A stretch of 11,234 nucleotides of DNA, from assembly GCA_023400335.1 (NCBI GenBank), contig JAEXFF010000196.1:1-11234 (forward strand), in the 5' to 3' direction. Positions 1 to 7,848 of the stretch are shown one piece after another. Positions within the stretch are counted from its first letter, which is position 1, and every line of letters starts with the position of its first letter. Under the pieces are notes generated by a model. The model had not been told where the DNA came from. It ran no database searches and saw nothing but the letters and a program-made list of their open reading frames with translations. The position numbers were made by a program, and so were the translations under genes. Origin of the DNA: Bacteroidota bacterium (GTDB taxonomy: Bacteria > Bacteroidota > Bacteroidia > Bacteroidales > Marinifilaceae).

Positions 1-735
1 CCCGACAGCGGTCAAGAAACGCTGATAGTGCCTATTTCTACCGAAATTACAGAACGTAAGGTAACGGACGGTATACTCGACCGTGATATCATTATCTGTC
101 AGACCAGAGCTGCTTTGGATATGTTACGAGTTAGTAAACCCGGCAAAATAATAACTTTAGGCGGAGAATGTTCCGTCAGTGTAGTACCCTTTACTTACCT
201 TGCAGAGAAGTACGGCCAGGATGTGGCCATGATTTGGATAGACGCCCACCCGGACCTGACTTTGCCGGGTGATGTTTACCCCGCCTATCATGCAATGGCT
301 GTAACAGCTTGTATGGGATATGGCGATCAGAAAATTCTCGCTGAACTACCGGCCAAAATCGATCCGTCAAACATATTATTTGTAGGATTACGTAACTGGG
401 AACAGGAGGAGATCAAGAGCCGGCAGCAACAATACGGCCTTAAACATCTCTCTCCCCAAGACGTTGCCCGAAACAGTGATGCGCTAAAAACCTGGCTAAA
501 ATCATGCAGGGCGTCGAAAGTAGTCATTCATTTCGATATGGATGTACTCGATCCTGCTGAAATCATTGCTGCTGCCGGCACTGATCCCGACGGAATGAAA
601 ATGGAAGAAGTTATCCGGGTAATAAATGACATCGCAGCAGAAAAAGAATTGGTCGGACTCACCATTGCAGAACCAATGCCCCGTACAGCGATAAGGATTA
701 AAAATATGCTGCACCAACTCCCCCTGCTTAAATAA
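1..735 (+). CDS. Arginase/agmatinase-family (ureohydrolase fold) protein, 5' end outside the window
   Basis: The frame is open from base 1, so the gene starts upstream; the GTG at 28 is an internal Val codon, not a supported start. There are 244 codons in the window. Numbering from base 1, the Mn-binding signatures of the arginase/agmatinase/formimidoylglutamase superfamily are visible: GGECS (residues 54-58), DAHPD (81-85), a His in YHAM (97), and DMDVLDP (179-185). Asp81, His83, Asp85, Asp179 and Asp181 are at ligand positions. The first ligand, His in the usual GGDHS, is Cys57 here (TGT at 169-171). The family hydrolyses guanidino or formimino groups in the cytoplasm, for example arginine to ornithine and urea. 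The Cys substitution makes the exact substrate uncertain, so I give no symbol. A hairpin follows the stop. Family assignment is secure; substrate is not. Confidence 0.88.
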   Translation, partial: PDSGQETLIVPISTEITERKVTDGILDRDIIICQTRAALDMLRVSKPGKIITLGGECSVSVVPFTYLAEKYGQDVAMIWIDAHPDLTLPGDVYPAYHAMAVTACMGYGDQKILAELPAKIDPSNILFVGLRNWEQEEIKSRQQQYGLKHLSPQDVARNSDALKTWLKSCRASKVVIHFDMDVLDPAEIIAAAGTDPDGMKMEEVIRVINDIAAEKELVGLTIAEPMPRTAIRIKNMLHQLPLLK

Positions 736-762
736 TAAAAAACACAGGCAAAAACTAACGAA

Positions 763-792
763 ACCGACTGAAAAATAAAACTTTCGGTCGGT
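763..792 (+). terminator. Terminator-like hairpin after the arginase-family gene
   Basis: An 11-bp stem (763-773 pairing with 782-792, one G-T wobble) encloses an 8-base loop. It begins 28 bases after the stop codon at 733-735. The following tract (ATTCTGTTTATTA) is T-rich but not a clean U-run, so termination efficiency is uncertain. Confidence 0.55.
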
Positions 793-1153
793 ATTCTGTT
801 TATTATCCTTCACCTTCTGTCATTTTATTCCGTATTCCGCCCGGCCTGCAAACTTTACGGTATATTCTACTAAAAACCCTTATTTTGGAATTACAAGCAT
901 TATCCCCCTTATGTTTTAATCCCCCCAAAACGACCTATTTCTGTCCAGTATATGTCTGCTCGTATCCGGGATTCAAAGATAGTGCTGCTTTCCTGATCCC
1001 GTAAATAACTGAACCGAAATGCTCAGTCCAGCCGTAAACTACATATTTACACCTATAAACAGATTGCCGATAGGAGATAATCAAAAAAATGAATCTTTTT
1101 TCAAGCCAATAAAAGAAGACCATTTAGGGTAACCTTTGGGGTAATATATTGAA
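793..1153. other. Gene-free spacer upstream of the AraC-type regulator
   Basis: This stretch has no convincing gene. A 62-codon minus-strand frame at 935-1123 shows no recognisable motif and no supporting context. Apart from the hairpin at its left edge and the promoter element at its right edge I see no RNA gene, repeat or operator that I can defend. C-rich runs occur near 904-909 and 921-926. Confidence 0.5.
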
Positions 1154-1161
1154 TAACTTTG
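1154..1161 (+). promoter_or_regulatory. Bacteroidetes -7 box (TAACTTTG) for the regulator gene
   Basis: TAACTTTG matches the Bacteroidetes primary-sigma -7 consensus TAnnTTTG exactly. It sits 20 bases before the ATG at 1182, implying a 5' leader of about 15 nt. A good -33 TTG at the usual spacing is missing; the nearest TTTG (1135-1138) is only 15 bases upstream. The promoter may therefore be weak or activator-dependent. Confidence 0.6.
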
Positions 1162-1181
1162 TACCCGACAAATGAAAATTT

Positions 1182-2309
1182 ATGAAAAGCACTCCCGAAA
1201 CAAAATATTGCCAGACTTGCGGAATACCCTTAGACGTAAACTATACCAATCCTGAGGGGGATCAGCATGTGGAATATTGCAGCTACTGCCAAAAAAATGG
1301 CGTTAAGCTGTATGACTTCTCCATGGATTATCTCCTCTATCTTTGGGGACTTTTCCCCGAAGAATATAATAAAGAGACAGGTGCAAACTTTACTTCAACA
1401 GAATTGAGAGAAGTTTTATCCAAGCGGCTTCCGGAGATTAAAAGATGGAAACAAAAAATCAATACGGCACATATACAATACGAATTAGTTACAAGAGTTC
1501 AAGAGTATATTAATTGTCATTTATTCGAGGACCTTGATTCAGAAAAGCTATCCCAAGTTGCAGGTATGTCCAAATATCATTTTCGCAGACTTTTTAAAGC
1601 AGTCTGCGGTGATAGCCTGGGTAATTACATCCGGCGATTAAGACTGGAATACATTGCTTTTAAGCTAATATCAACCAATATAAGTGTTACAGAGCTCCTT
1701 AATCAAATCAATTATCAGAATAAACATACGCTTTCAAGGGCATTTAAAAGCTATTTCAATTGTTCTATACCTGAATTCCGTAAAAAGCATTCAAATAGTT
1801 GTCCCGAAGGAAAGAATCCTGTACGGATTCAGCCCAGTATTGAAAAAGTAACGGCTATCCGGGTTGCATACTTAAAATTAGAAAGAACCCCTAACGTCAG
1901 CCACAGTTTTACTGTCTTATGGAAGCAGTTGATGCAATTTTCCGAAAATTATAAATTAACGTCAAAAGGATGTAAATACATAAGTCTGACCCTTGATTAT
2001 CCTTTTATTACACCTGAAGAACAAAACCGCTTTATGGTGGGAGTAACCTTACCGCAATCCTTTAAAACTCCTAAAGGGTTTGGTATTTATGAAATTCCTG
2101 CAGGCGAATATGCTATATTCCGTTTTAAAGGATTATATCACGAACTGAATAGGGTCTATCGCTATATTTATCTGGACTGGTTGCCAACAAGTGATTACAG
2201 GCTGCGGAAACCTTTTACTTTTGAAACTTATATCAATACACCTGAAAAAACACCAGTGTCGGAATTAATAACAGATATTTATATCCCTGTCACAAAGAAA
2301 AAGAAATGA
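1182..2309 (+). CDS. Transcriptional regulator: zinc ribbon + AraC HTH + GyrI-like ligand-binding domain
   Basis: A 375-aa cytoplasmic regulator with three domains. Residues 8-90 match the putative zinc-ribbon family: Cys10-x2-Cys13 and Cys33-x2-Cys36, then a helical segment ending in LPEIKRW. Residues 104-203 form the double helix-turn-helix of AraC/XylS proteins (KLSQVAGMSKYHFRRLFKAV, then a second HTH ending in SIPEFRKKHSN). Residues 217-371 resemble the GyrI-like/AraC effector-binding fold, which binds small molecules in regulators such as Rob and BmrR (GIYEIPAGEYAIFRFKG is the diagnostic strand-turn). The ATG at 1182 is chosen because it follows the -7 box at the right distance. The stop overlaps the next start (ATGA at 2306-2309), so this gene is translationally coupled to the Fe-S protein. 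I infer that it controls its own unit in response to an unknown compound, possibly redox- or metal-linked because of the zinc ribbon. Confidence 0.88.
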   Translation: MKSTPETKYCQTCGIPLDVNYTNPEGDQHVEYCSYCQKNGVKLYDFSMDYLLYLWGLFPEEYNKETGANFTSTELREVLSKRLPEIKRWKQKINTAHIQYELVTRVQEYINCHLFEDLDSEKLSQVAGMSKYHFRRLFKAVCGDSLGNYIRRLRLEYIAFKLISTNISVTELLNQINYQNKHTLSRAFKSYFNCSIPEFRKKHSNSCPEGKNPVRIQPSIEKVTAIRVAYLKLERTPNVSHSFTVLWKQLMQFSENYKLTSKGCKYISLTLDYPFITPEEQNRFMVGVTLPQSFKTPKGFGIYEIPAGEYAIFRFKGLYHELNRVYRYIYLDWLPTSDYRLRKPFTFETYINTPEKTPVSELITDIYIPVTKKKK

Positions 2310-3034
2310 AATATTTAAATCAGGAAATCGAAAACAAATTAAAGAATATGGGTGGGGATTTTGTCTCTTTTGTAAATATATCAAATTTGACTAATGAACA
2401 AAACAGAGGTTTCCCGTATGCGATATTGGTGGGGATTGCTATCCATCCGAAATTCATCAAAGATGTATTCAATAATCCGGATCATGTAAATATACTTGAT
2501 AATAAGTATATGCAAACTGAAAATAAAGCAGGAAAAGTCGCTGATGAATTAACTGAATTCCTAGTCAACAAAGGGCATAAAGCTATATCACAATCTGATG
2601 CTGGACTTTTGGCAGAAGGCATGTTTAATTTTGAAACAAAAACATCTGTCTTACCTCATAAAACAATTGCACTACTCAGTGGATTAGGGTGGATCGGGAA
2701 AAACAATCTTTTTATCACTCCCCAATACGGAGCAGCACAATGCCTGGGGACAGTTTTAACTGATGCGCCATTACGTGCGGCATTACATGAACCACTTTTG
2801 CCTAAATGTGGTAATTGCAATATTTGCAGTGATAGTTGTGAAAAAAGAGTATTGAAAGGAAAAACCTGGCATATGACAATAGCAAGGGAAGAAATCATTG
2901 ATGTATATGGATGTGATACTTGTCTGAAATGCCTTGTGCATTGTCCTGTGACGCAAGCATATATCAAAAACGCCATAATTCAAGGGGAGGGAGGTTTTGT
3001 ATCTAAAGATGTTACAAAACTCCCTTCCTCTTGA
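2306..3034 (+). CDS. QueG-like protein with two 4Fe-4S cluster motifs (epoxyqueuosine reductase-like)
   Basis: A 242-aa protein. Residues 118-140 (LPHKTIALLSGLGWIGKNNL and on) match the conserved core of epoxyqueuosine reductase QueG, with GLGWIGKN at 126-133. The C-terminal part carries two ferredoxin-type motifs: Cys168-x2-Cys171-x2-Cys174-x3-Cys178 and Cys203-x2-Cys206-x2-Cys209-x3-Cys213-Pro. These fit the double-cluster binding domain. QueG reduces epoxyqueuosine in tRNA using cobalamin and two 4Fe-4S clusters. This protein is shorter than QueG (usually well over 300 aa) and lacks the C-terminal extension, so it is better called a QueG-like paralogue, probably cytoplasmic, with unknown substrate. 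Translation is coupled to the upstream regulator through a 4-base overlap, so the two act as one unit. Confidence 0.82.
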   Translation: MKYLNQEIENKLKNMGGDFVSFVNISNLTNEQNRGFPYAILVGIAIHPKFIKDVFNNPDHVNILDNKYMQTENKAGKVADELTEFLVNKGHKAISQSDAGLLAEGMFNFETKTSVLPHKTIALLSGLGWIGKNNLFITPQYGAAQCLGTVLTDAPLRAALHEPLLPKCGNCNICSDSCEKRVLKGKTWHMTIAREEIIDVYGCDTCLKCLVHCPVTQAYIKNAIIQGEGGFVSKDVTKLPSS

Positions 3035-3377
3035 GCTGTAAAAATAAGCGGTCAGAGAATTTACACACTTTTGAAATACGATCCGGTATCCCCTATCTTT
3101 GCTCTAGATAGCACCTTCCCCCGTCCCCGGGGGTTAGAAATGAAAAAAGTCTGTAACATCTAATATTACAGACTTTTAAAATTTAATTTTTCCGTTTTGT
3201 GATCCGCCTGGGATTTTAACCACCAGCGTTTATCTTGCTAATCTTCAAATCTTTTCAAACTGTCACCTTCGTACCGTAACGATTTAGTAACGTTTTGTCG
3301 GCATTAACTGGCAGTGAGTTGACTTCCAGTTTCTGCTTTATTTCATGAGTAAATAGAAGAAAAAGATTTGAACAATC
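3035..3377. other. Convergent spacer with terminator and possible decayed minus-strand coding sequence
   Basis: This 343-bp stretch lies between the convergent QueG-like and RhuM genes. It holds the hairpin at 3145-3177 and a short GC-rich palindromic run (CCCCGGGG at 3125-3132). On the minus strand, 3353-3255 reads as a protein-like peptide (KQKLEVNSLPVNADKTLLNR, then YGTKVTV and a stop). After a frame change, 3240-3153 also reads as protein-like (RWWLKSQADHKTEKLNF). Neither has a start, and I do not recognise a family. They may be a remnant of one gene or chance. Confidence 0.35.
3145..3177. terminator. Bidirectional intrinsic terminator between convergent genes
   Basis: A perfect 12-bp stem (AAAAGTCTGTAA at 3145-3156, TTACAGACTTTT at 3166-3177) encloses a 9-base loop. 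It has T-runs on both strands: TTTT at the end of the plus arm, and a TTTTTT run on the minus strand (complement of 3143-3148). It lies 110 bases after the QueG-like stop and about 200 bases after the RhuM stop, as expected for a shared terminator. Confidence 0.8.
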
Positions 3378-4397
3378 TTATTCTTTATTCTTTAATTGCT
3401 TTTTCAATTCATTGTCAAAATCCGATTGAAACAAACGGTCCTGGACAACACGGTATTTCTCAAATTCACTTTCCGCAAATTCTTTTGCAAATAAAGCCGT
3501 TATCTTTCCACTGTCTTGCAAAATATCCCGCTCGTCTGCTTCCAGAAACTTATCCAGACGTTTTGCCCAGTCCTCCATCGTCATTGGAATATGCCTTATC
3601 GCCCGGTCCTCCGCCAAATCCAGATAAGCATTTACAATACGTCCTAAAGATTCCAGCTCCGTTTCAGTCAGATAATTTTTCGCCACGGAGACATCCGTTT
3701 TGACAATCTTTCCATCAGGACTATTTTCCCATGTGGTCAATCCCATGTGCTCTTTTTCCGCATTTGCCCGCTCCACAATCAATTCTGCTGCCGTATGCCC
3801 GTGAATAGCAAAATGAAGTTTATTCTGAACCTTGGCAAAGAACTGCTTGGTTAAAGAAGAGTCTTTAGAATAATCCATGGCCGTAACATAGATATCGGTT
3901 ATCTTTTGATAAAACCGCCGCTCACTCAAGCGGATTTCCCGGATTTCCGCCAGCAAATGTTCAAAATAGTCCTCACCCAGAAAAGTTCCGTTTTCCATCC
4001 GTTTCCGATCAATGACATATCCCCGGATCGCATAATCCCTCAAGACAGAAGTAGCCCACTGCCGGAAAGCTGTCGCCCGTTTGCTATTTACCCGATAACC
4101 TACTGCAATGATGGCATCCAGATTATAATGCTTGGTATTATAATTTTTCCCATCGGAGGCAGTTACCGAGAATTCCTCGGTAACTGAATTCTCGTCCAAT
4201 TCTTCCTCTTTGAAAATATTTTTTAAGTGCAGGGATATATTATCAGTAGAACAATCAAACAGAACCGCCATCAATTTTTGGCTCAACCAGATGGTATCAT
4301 TTTGCACTCGTACCTCTATCTCATCTTCTTTCATCTGATTCGTAAAAATCAGAAATTCTGCTGTACTGTTCCGGATTTGAAGTTTCTTGTCTGTCAT
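3378..4397 (-). CDS. RhuM-family protein (virulence RhuM), full length
   Basis: A 339-aa protein if translation starts at the ATG at 4397 (MTDKKLQ). A longer reading from 4436 is unlikely because its first 13 codons cover the apparent -7 box. The N-terminal part has the RhuM pattern: WLSQKLMAVLFDCSTDNISL (a helix-turn-helix-like segment), NIFKEEELDENSV, then YNLDAIIAVGYRVNSKRATA and FRQWATSVLRDYAIRGYVID. The C-terminal part keeps family features (HGHTAAELIVERA, MTMEDWAKRLDKFLE). RhuM was named from Salmonella pathogenicity island 3 and is widespread on mobile islands; its biochemical role is not established. No Fic motif is present, although some relatives are annotated as death-on-curing or Fic proteins. 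The gene is convergent with the QueG-like gene. A truncated paralogue lies immediately upstream. Confidence 0.85.
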   Translation of the reverse strand: MTDKKLQIRNSTAEFLIFTNQMKEDEIEVRVQNDTIWLSQKLMAVLFDCSTDNISLHLKNIFKEEELDENSVTEEFSVTASDGKNYNTKHYNLDAIIAVGYRVNSKRATAFRQWATSVLRDYAIRGYVIDRKRMENGTFLGEDYFEHLLAEIREIRLSERRFYQKITDIYVTAMDYSKDSSLTKQFFAKVQNKLHFAIHGHTAAELIVERANAEKEHMGLTTWENSPDGKIVKTDVSVAKNYLTETELESLGRIVNAYLDLAEDRAIRHIPMTMEDWAKRLDKFLEADERDILQDSGKITALFAKEFAESEFEKYRVVQDRLFQSDFDNELKKQLKNKE

Positions 4398-4415
4398 CAC
4401 TAATATTTGAAGAAA

Positions 4416-4423
4416 TAAAGATA
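4416..4423 (-). promoter_or_regulatory. Probable -7 box (TATCTTTA) for the RhuM gene
   Basis: On the minus strand TATCTTTA differs from the Bacteroidetes TAnnTTTG consensus by one base. It lies 18 bases upstream of the ATG at 4397, giving a leader of roughly 13 nt. A clear -33 TTG at the right spacing is not visible. It supports 4397 over 4436 as the start. Confidence 0.4.
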
Positions 4424-4568
4424 CAAAAATTATCAACCCTCTAAAAGGATATTTGATAATACGATTATGCTTATACTTTAATTTATCATACGATACAAAT
4501 AAATCATAAACATAACTTATAGACTATCATTCGCTAAAATAACCCTAAAGATACGTCCTTATTGTTGC

Positions 4569-4814
4569 CTACATTTTACCCTTTATCGCTCTATATAAAG
4601 TGGTGTGTCGGAATTCCTGACATACTATATTTTCATGTAACTCACCTTCTTTGAATATATTTTCGCTATGCTTGGTTATAGTGCTTCGTCCTTTACCAAA
4701 TAAGGATGCCATCTGTTCCTTTGTTAACCATACATTTTTCTCTGAAAACAACACATCAACCTTCACACTGCCATCCTGGGATTTATATATAGTAATTTTA
4801 TCGCTTTGTTTCAT
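4569..4814 (-). pseudogene. RhuM-family gene fragment (N-terminus only)
   Basis: An 81-codon frame starting MKQSDKITIYKSQDGSVKVD. It contains the N-terminal RhuM signature (NVWLTKEQMASLFGKGRSTI, then NIFKEGELHENIVCQEFRHT) and stops after AIKGKM, where relatives continue for about 250 more residues into the YNLDxIIxVGYRV region. No continuation is visible in any minus-strand frame between 4568 and the start of the intact RhuM gene. It is therefore a 3'-truncated relic rather than a small functional gene, although a short DNA-binding product cannot be excluded. Its sequence differs clearly from the intact copy at 3378-4397, so it is a divergent paralogue, not a recent duplication. Confidence 0.72.
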
Positions 4815-4926
4815 ATTTTATTTTGCTAACAAATATTTTTATATCTTTTTATCGATAGTAAATTACATTCTGAACTACAATTTATAGTTAATTTGAAAGA
4901 AAATCACAATAATAAATTAATAACCT

Positions 4927-6096
4927 CTATTTTTCAACTATTTTCGGTTCAATCAAAACTTCTGTTTCTTTCAATTGACTACAATCTTCAACTTCAATAT
5001 CAATTTTTTTATCATCATAAAGAGGAGTAACTTTTAATAAAAGCGTTCCTTCTTTACGATAGTTTTGAGACTTAAAATCCCAATCAATTTTTATCTCACC
5101 ACTCATAATCTTAGGTTTTACTTTAACTTTAAAAGTCTTTTTGTCTGTTTGCACTAAGATGGGGTCAATTGGTCTGAATTCTATTACGTTACTATATTCC
5201 GATGATTCAAAAACTTCTCTCCCTGCATCTTTACTGGCATTTATCTGAGCAACCATAGCCTGATCCATCAGAGCATTATTATAATAATAAAATCCATCAT
5301 CAATGGCTAATATTTTATCGGATTCAAATGTCAGATACAATTTGTAATCTTTAATTACTGTTGCTCCAGTATTTTCTATATTAATTGGTATTGCACACCA
5401 ACGGTAATCCACTTTATGAGGTAGATTAAAAACACTGGTTAAAGTCCTTCCACTTGAAAACGATTTTCCACATTCCGCCAATAATTTTTGATTCAATACT
5501 CTGAAGGAATCTATATCAAAATCCCTTTTCTCTCTAACATAATAATTTTTAGTTGTACGAACATATTGAGGTTTTACCTCATATTCTTTTTCCCAATCAA
5601 CAAAAATCTCTATATCTGATACGTCTTTATACTGACAACTATTAATATACCAATTATAAGTATCTCTCCGCTCCTCCAACAAATCAACAATATCTTCCCA
5701 AGATGATAAATATACTTCAAATAAACCATTCCGTTTATTTTCAATATTTTTAATTCTTATATATTCTTCTGTTTTAACATCTTTATTAGCAGTTGTAGCA
5801 AATATCAATCTTTTTAATGCAGGCTTGAACAGTAAAGCCTTCTTTATTTCATTATCTATTTCCTCAATAGTCAATATACTTTGAGCATAATCGTCTTTTC
5901 CTTTACATTGTATTCCGTAATACTCACATTCACCTTTGGGTATACCATATATATCTACACCATGTTGAGGTTGTCCAATACGACCATTACGTTGTATTGT
6001 ATCAGAACATTCCCATATCTCTCCCCATAACTTTTTACAAAGTTTTTCAAAGTCCTGCCAATTTTCCGGTTTGCGTATCTGAGTTGGTGCAATCAT
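4927..6096 (-). CDS. PD-(D/E)xK-type nuclease-like protein with beta-rich C-terminal domain
   Basis: A 389-aa protein starting at ATG 6096. The N-terminal 140 residues resemble Mrr-like restriction endonuclease folds: WQDFEKLCKKLWGE (Glu17 in the first helix), HGVDIYG (Asp48), and the catalytic strand YYGIQCKG (Gln63-x-Lys65). These give the D-Xn-QxK variant of PD-(D/E)xK. A following segment, LKRLIFATTANKD, fits the next strand and helix of such folds. Residues from about 165 onward contain no nuclease motif; their alternating hydrophobic/charged pattern (for example TFKVKVKPKIMSGEIKIDWD) suggests beta-sandwich domains, perhaps for sensing or substrate binding. A DNA-cleaving role in phage or plasmid defence is inference from fold and island context. 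It lies 185 bp downstream of the two-TM gene, with only a weak promoter candidate (TGTCTTTG, minus strand, 6139-6146). Confidence 0.68.
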   Translation of the reverse strand: MIAPTQIRKPENWQDFEKLCKKLWGEIWECSDTIQRNGRIGQPQHGVDIYGIPKGECEYYGIQCKGKDDYAQSILTIEEIDNEIKKALLFKPALKRLIFATTANKDVKTEEYIRIKNIENKRNGLFEVYLSSWEDIVDLLEERRDTYNWYINSCQYKDVSDIEIFVDWEKEYEVKPQYVRTTKNYYVREKRDFDIDSFRVLNQKLLAECGKSFSSGRTLTSVFNLPHKVDYRWCAIPINIENTGATVIKDYKLYLTFESDKILAIDDGFYYYNNALMDQAMVAQINASKDAGREVFESSEYSNVIEFRPIDPILVQTDKKTFKVKVKPKIMSGEIKIDWDFKSQNYRKEGTLLLKVTPLYDDKKIDIEVEDCSQLKETEVLIEPKIVEK

Positions 6097-6281
6097 GATA
6101 GTATTGAATTATCGGGTATTATTAAATATTACTTTTGCCAAAGACAATCAACGTTACCGGAAAATCACCGAAACATGTCTCTACCCCCTATTCATTGAAA
6201 TAGATCAAAAGACACGTTATAATGATTTACTTATTAAAAATAAATCTGAATTCCGTTTGTTGACATTCTGGAGATATAACT

Positions 6282-6896
6282 TTAATCAAAATCATAACTA
6301 TTATTGTCATCTAAAACAATTTTTTTCATAAAGCTATCATATATCGAAGTATAACTAAGTCTTACAGCATAAAAATGTTGTGAACTTTGGATTTTCTTAT
6401 CTGCCTTCATAATCCTTTCATAATAATCTTTATATACTTTCCGGCCATTCCGAATCTTCCCTTCACATAAGGCTAAAATATCAACGATATACTCTAAATT
6501 ATTCGCATGACAATACATTCCGTATGATAATGCTTCAAGAGCATACATAAAAGCCTCAGAATACCCTTTTGCATCAAGCCGTATTTCTGCAACAGTAAGC
6601 AGATTCTCGCACTTTATGTTATTAGAAAATTCCACAAAGTCTTCTTGCTGTTTGCTAAGATTCATTTTTATGATTTCGATTTCCTTCAATTTAGCCTTTA
6701 TTTCAAGAGCATTTACAATCTGCCATCCGATAGCGAACGTAACAAGTATGCCAAGTAATGCAACCATCACTCCAATAAAACTATCAAGCGATACGACCGA
6801 TAACCTAACAGTATTACAAATCCATAAGCCCCATACAGTTACTATTCCTACAAGTGCAATAAGCGAAAACAGAATGCTTAAATTTTCTTTTTTCAT
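6282..6896 (-). CDS. Two-TM membrane protein with cytoplasmic helical domain
   Basis: A 204-aa protein that I do not recognise as a named family. Residues 7-29 (LSILFSLIALVGIVTVWGLW and on) and about 36-64 (SFIGVMVALLGILVTFAIGW and on) are hydrophobic helices joined by a short loop. Residues 65-95 are rich in Lys/Glu with a heptad-like pattern (EIKAKLKEIEIIKMNLSKQQ) and probably form a coiled coil. The rest is a helical, repeat-like domain (AEIRLDAKGYSEAFMYALEA is reminiscent of TPR-type helices). The ATG overlaps the stop of the preceding 101-aa gene (ATGA, 6893-6896), so the two are translationally coupled. A membrane-anchored scaffold or sensor is plausible but unproven. Confidence 0.72.
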   Translation of the reverse strand: MKKENLSILFSLIALVGIVTVWGLWICNTVRLSVVSLDSFIGVMVALLGILVTFAIGWQIVNALEIKAKLKEIEIIKMNLSKQQEDFVEFSNNIKCENLLTVAEIRLDAKGYSEAFMYALEALSYGMYCHANNLEYIVDILALCEGKIRNGRKVYKDYYERIMKADKKIQSSQHFYAVRLSYTSIYDSFMKKIVLDDNNSYDFD

Positions 6897-7198
6897 TTGG
6901 CATGTACTTCAATTAATCTATGATTATTTCTTAGAATTTCTTTTGCTATATGATTTAATGTGTTTTTCGTCAAAAACAAATCCCGTCGTGCAGCTTCTTT
7001 TTGCATTGTAGTCATTGTAGCATCGTTTTTTATATCTTCTTCATGTGCTCTTTTGATTTTGTCAAAAAGCCTATCTACTTCCACTTCATGAAGCTTTTCT
7101 TTACGACTATATTTCATCAATATATCTGAAAAAATAGGAATTACTTCCTGCCATTCTCTATTCAAATTATCGTTCGTCATTTCTTTATAATTATCCAT
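6893..7198 (-). CDS. Small helical protein of unknown function
   Basis: A 101-aa protein starting MDNYKEMTNDNLN at ATG 7198. A longer frame would need a TTG codon at 7222, for which there is no support. The protein is almost wholly helical and highly charged (SRKEKLHEVEVDRLFDKIKR), with no signal peptide, TM segment or recognised domain. Its 4-base overlap with the two-TM protein gene says the products probably act together. No convincing TAnnTTTG box is visible upstream. Function unknown. Confidence 0.68.
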   Translation of the reverse strand: MDNYKEMTNDNLNREWQEVIPIFSDILMKYSRKEKLHEVEVDRLFDKIKRAHEEDIKNDATMTTMQKEAARRDLFLTKNTLNHIAKEILRNNHRLIEVHAK

Positions 7199-7667
7199 TT
7201 CTACCAAGTTCCCTCTCAGCAAGAGATCCCTTTACTTTACCTACCAATAAATTTTATACCTCTTCCATTCTATAATGTATTTGTATGCATCAATTATTTA
7301 GCCAAAAATTGATTTTGTAAACTTTTGATTTACATGCTACATTTTTTTATCTAACCATAAGAAAAGTATTATGTATCTTTTCTTTTCAACCACCAACTAC
7401 TTTATTTCCTTTTACAAATTTATTACATAAAGTCCTTTCCTAATATCAACTTAAATGATATAGGACAAAAATACTGATTTATTAAAACAAATTAAAAAGG
7501 TAGAATTTTATTTATATGCTTTAGAAATGTTACTATTATAAATTCTATTTTTTTCTCTCTTCAATAATTCAAATATAATCAATTCCCGAAGTCGGTTGAT
7601 TTCCCCCTGTAAGGGGCAAGATTTTCAGGTAATCGAAATGTTCCAAATTACTCGGGACACATCTTGC

Positions 7668-7685
7668 TGTTAGCTGATGCTAACA
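7668..7685. repeat. 7-bp stem inverted repeat TGTTAGC-TGAT-GCTAACA
   Basis: Perfect 7-bp arms with a 4-base loop. The same half-site reappears as TGTTAGCTAAC at 7781-7791. It could be an operator or hairpin. No T-run follows, so it is not a terminator. Confidence 0.55.
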
Positions 7686-7824
7686 AGGTTTACTTTTAGA
7701 TGATAAAGTATTTTCTTAGATTCCAAGAAGAAGTTAGTGGATTAGACTATACTAATTAATATAGTACAGTAAGTATAGATTGTTAGCTAACTATATCTAT
7801 AGATAGATATTCTTTTGTTGGAAC

Positions 7825-7848
7825 GTCCAGATATCCGGAAGTCTGGAC
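7825..7848. repeat. Inverted repeat GTCCAGA / TCTGGAC
   Basis: Seven-bp arms at 7825-7831 and 7842-7848 flank a 10-base centre that contains the palindrome TCCGGA (7834-7839). It stands just outside the array of IS-end-like motifs. A role as a recombination or binding site is possible but unsupported. Confidence 0.5.

Noticed and set aside
935..1123. 62-codon minus-strand frame between the arginase-family gene and the regulator
   Set aside because: It has no motif, promoter or neighbour support, and its hydrophobic, aromatic-rich start looks like chance translation of AT-rich DNA.
3118..3133. CCCCC/GGGGG hairpin as a terminator
   Set aside because: No T-run follows, and a far better bidirectional terminator lies 12 bases downstream.
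6095..6331. 78-codon plus-strand frame upstream of the nuclease gene
   Set aside because: It overlaps the starts and ends of two better-supported minus-strand genes, has no recognisable domain, and would be the only plus-strand gene in the right-hand region.
6893..7222. TTG start at 7222 for the small helical protein
   Set aside because: An ATG at 7198 lies downstream in frame, and the extra eight codons have no support.
7604..7616. CCCCT-GTA-AGGGG hairpin as an intrinsic terminator
   Set aside because: The stem is only 5 bp, the loop is 3 bases, and CAAG follows instead of a T-run. It is listed only as part of the palindrome cluster.
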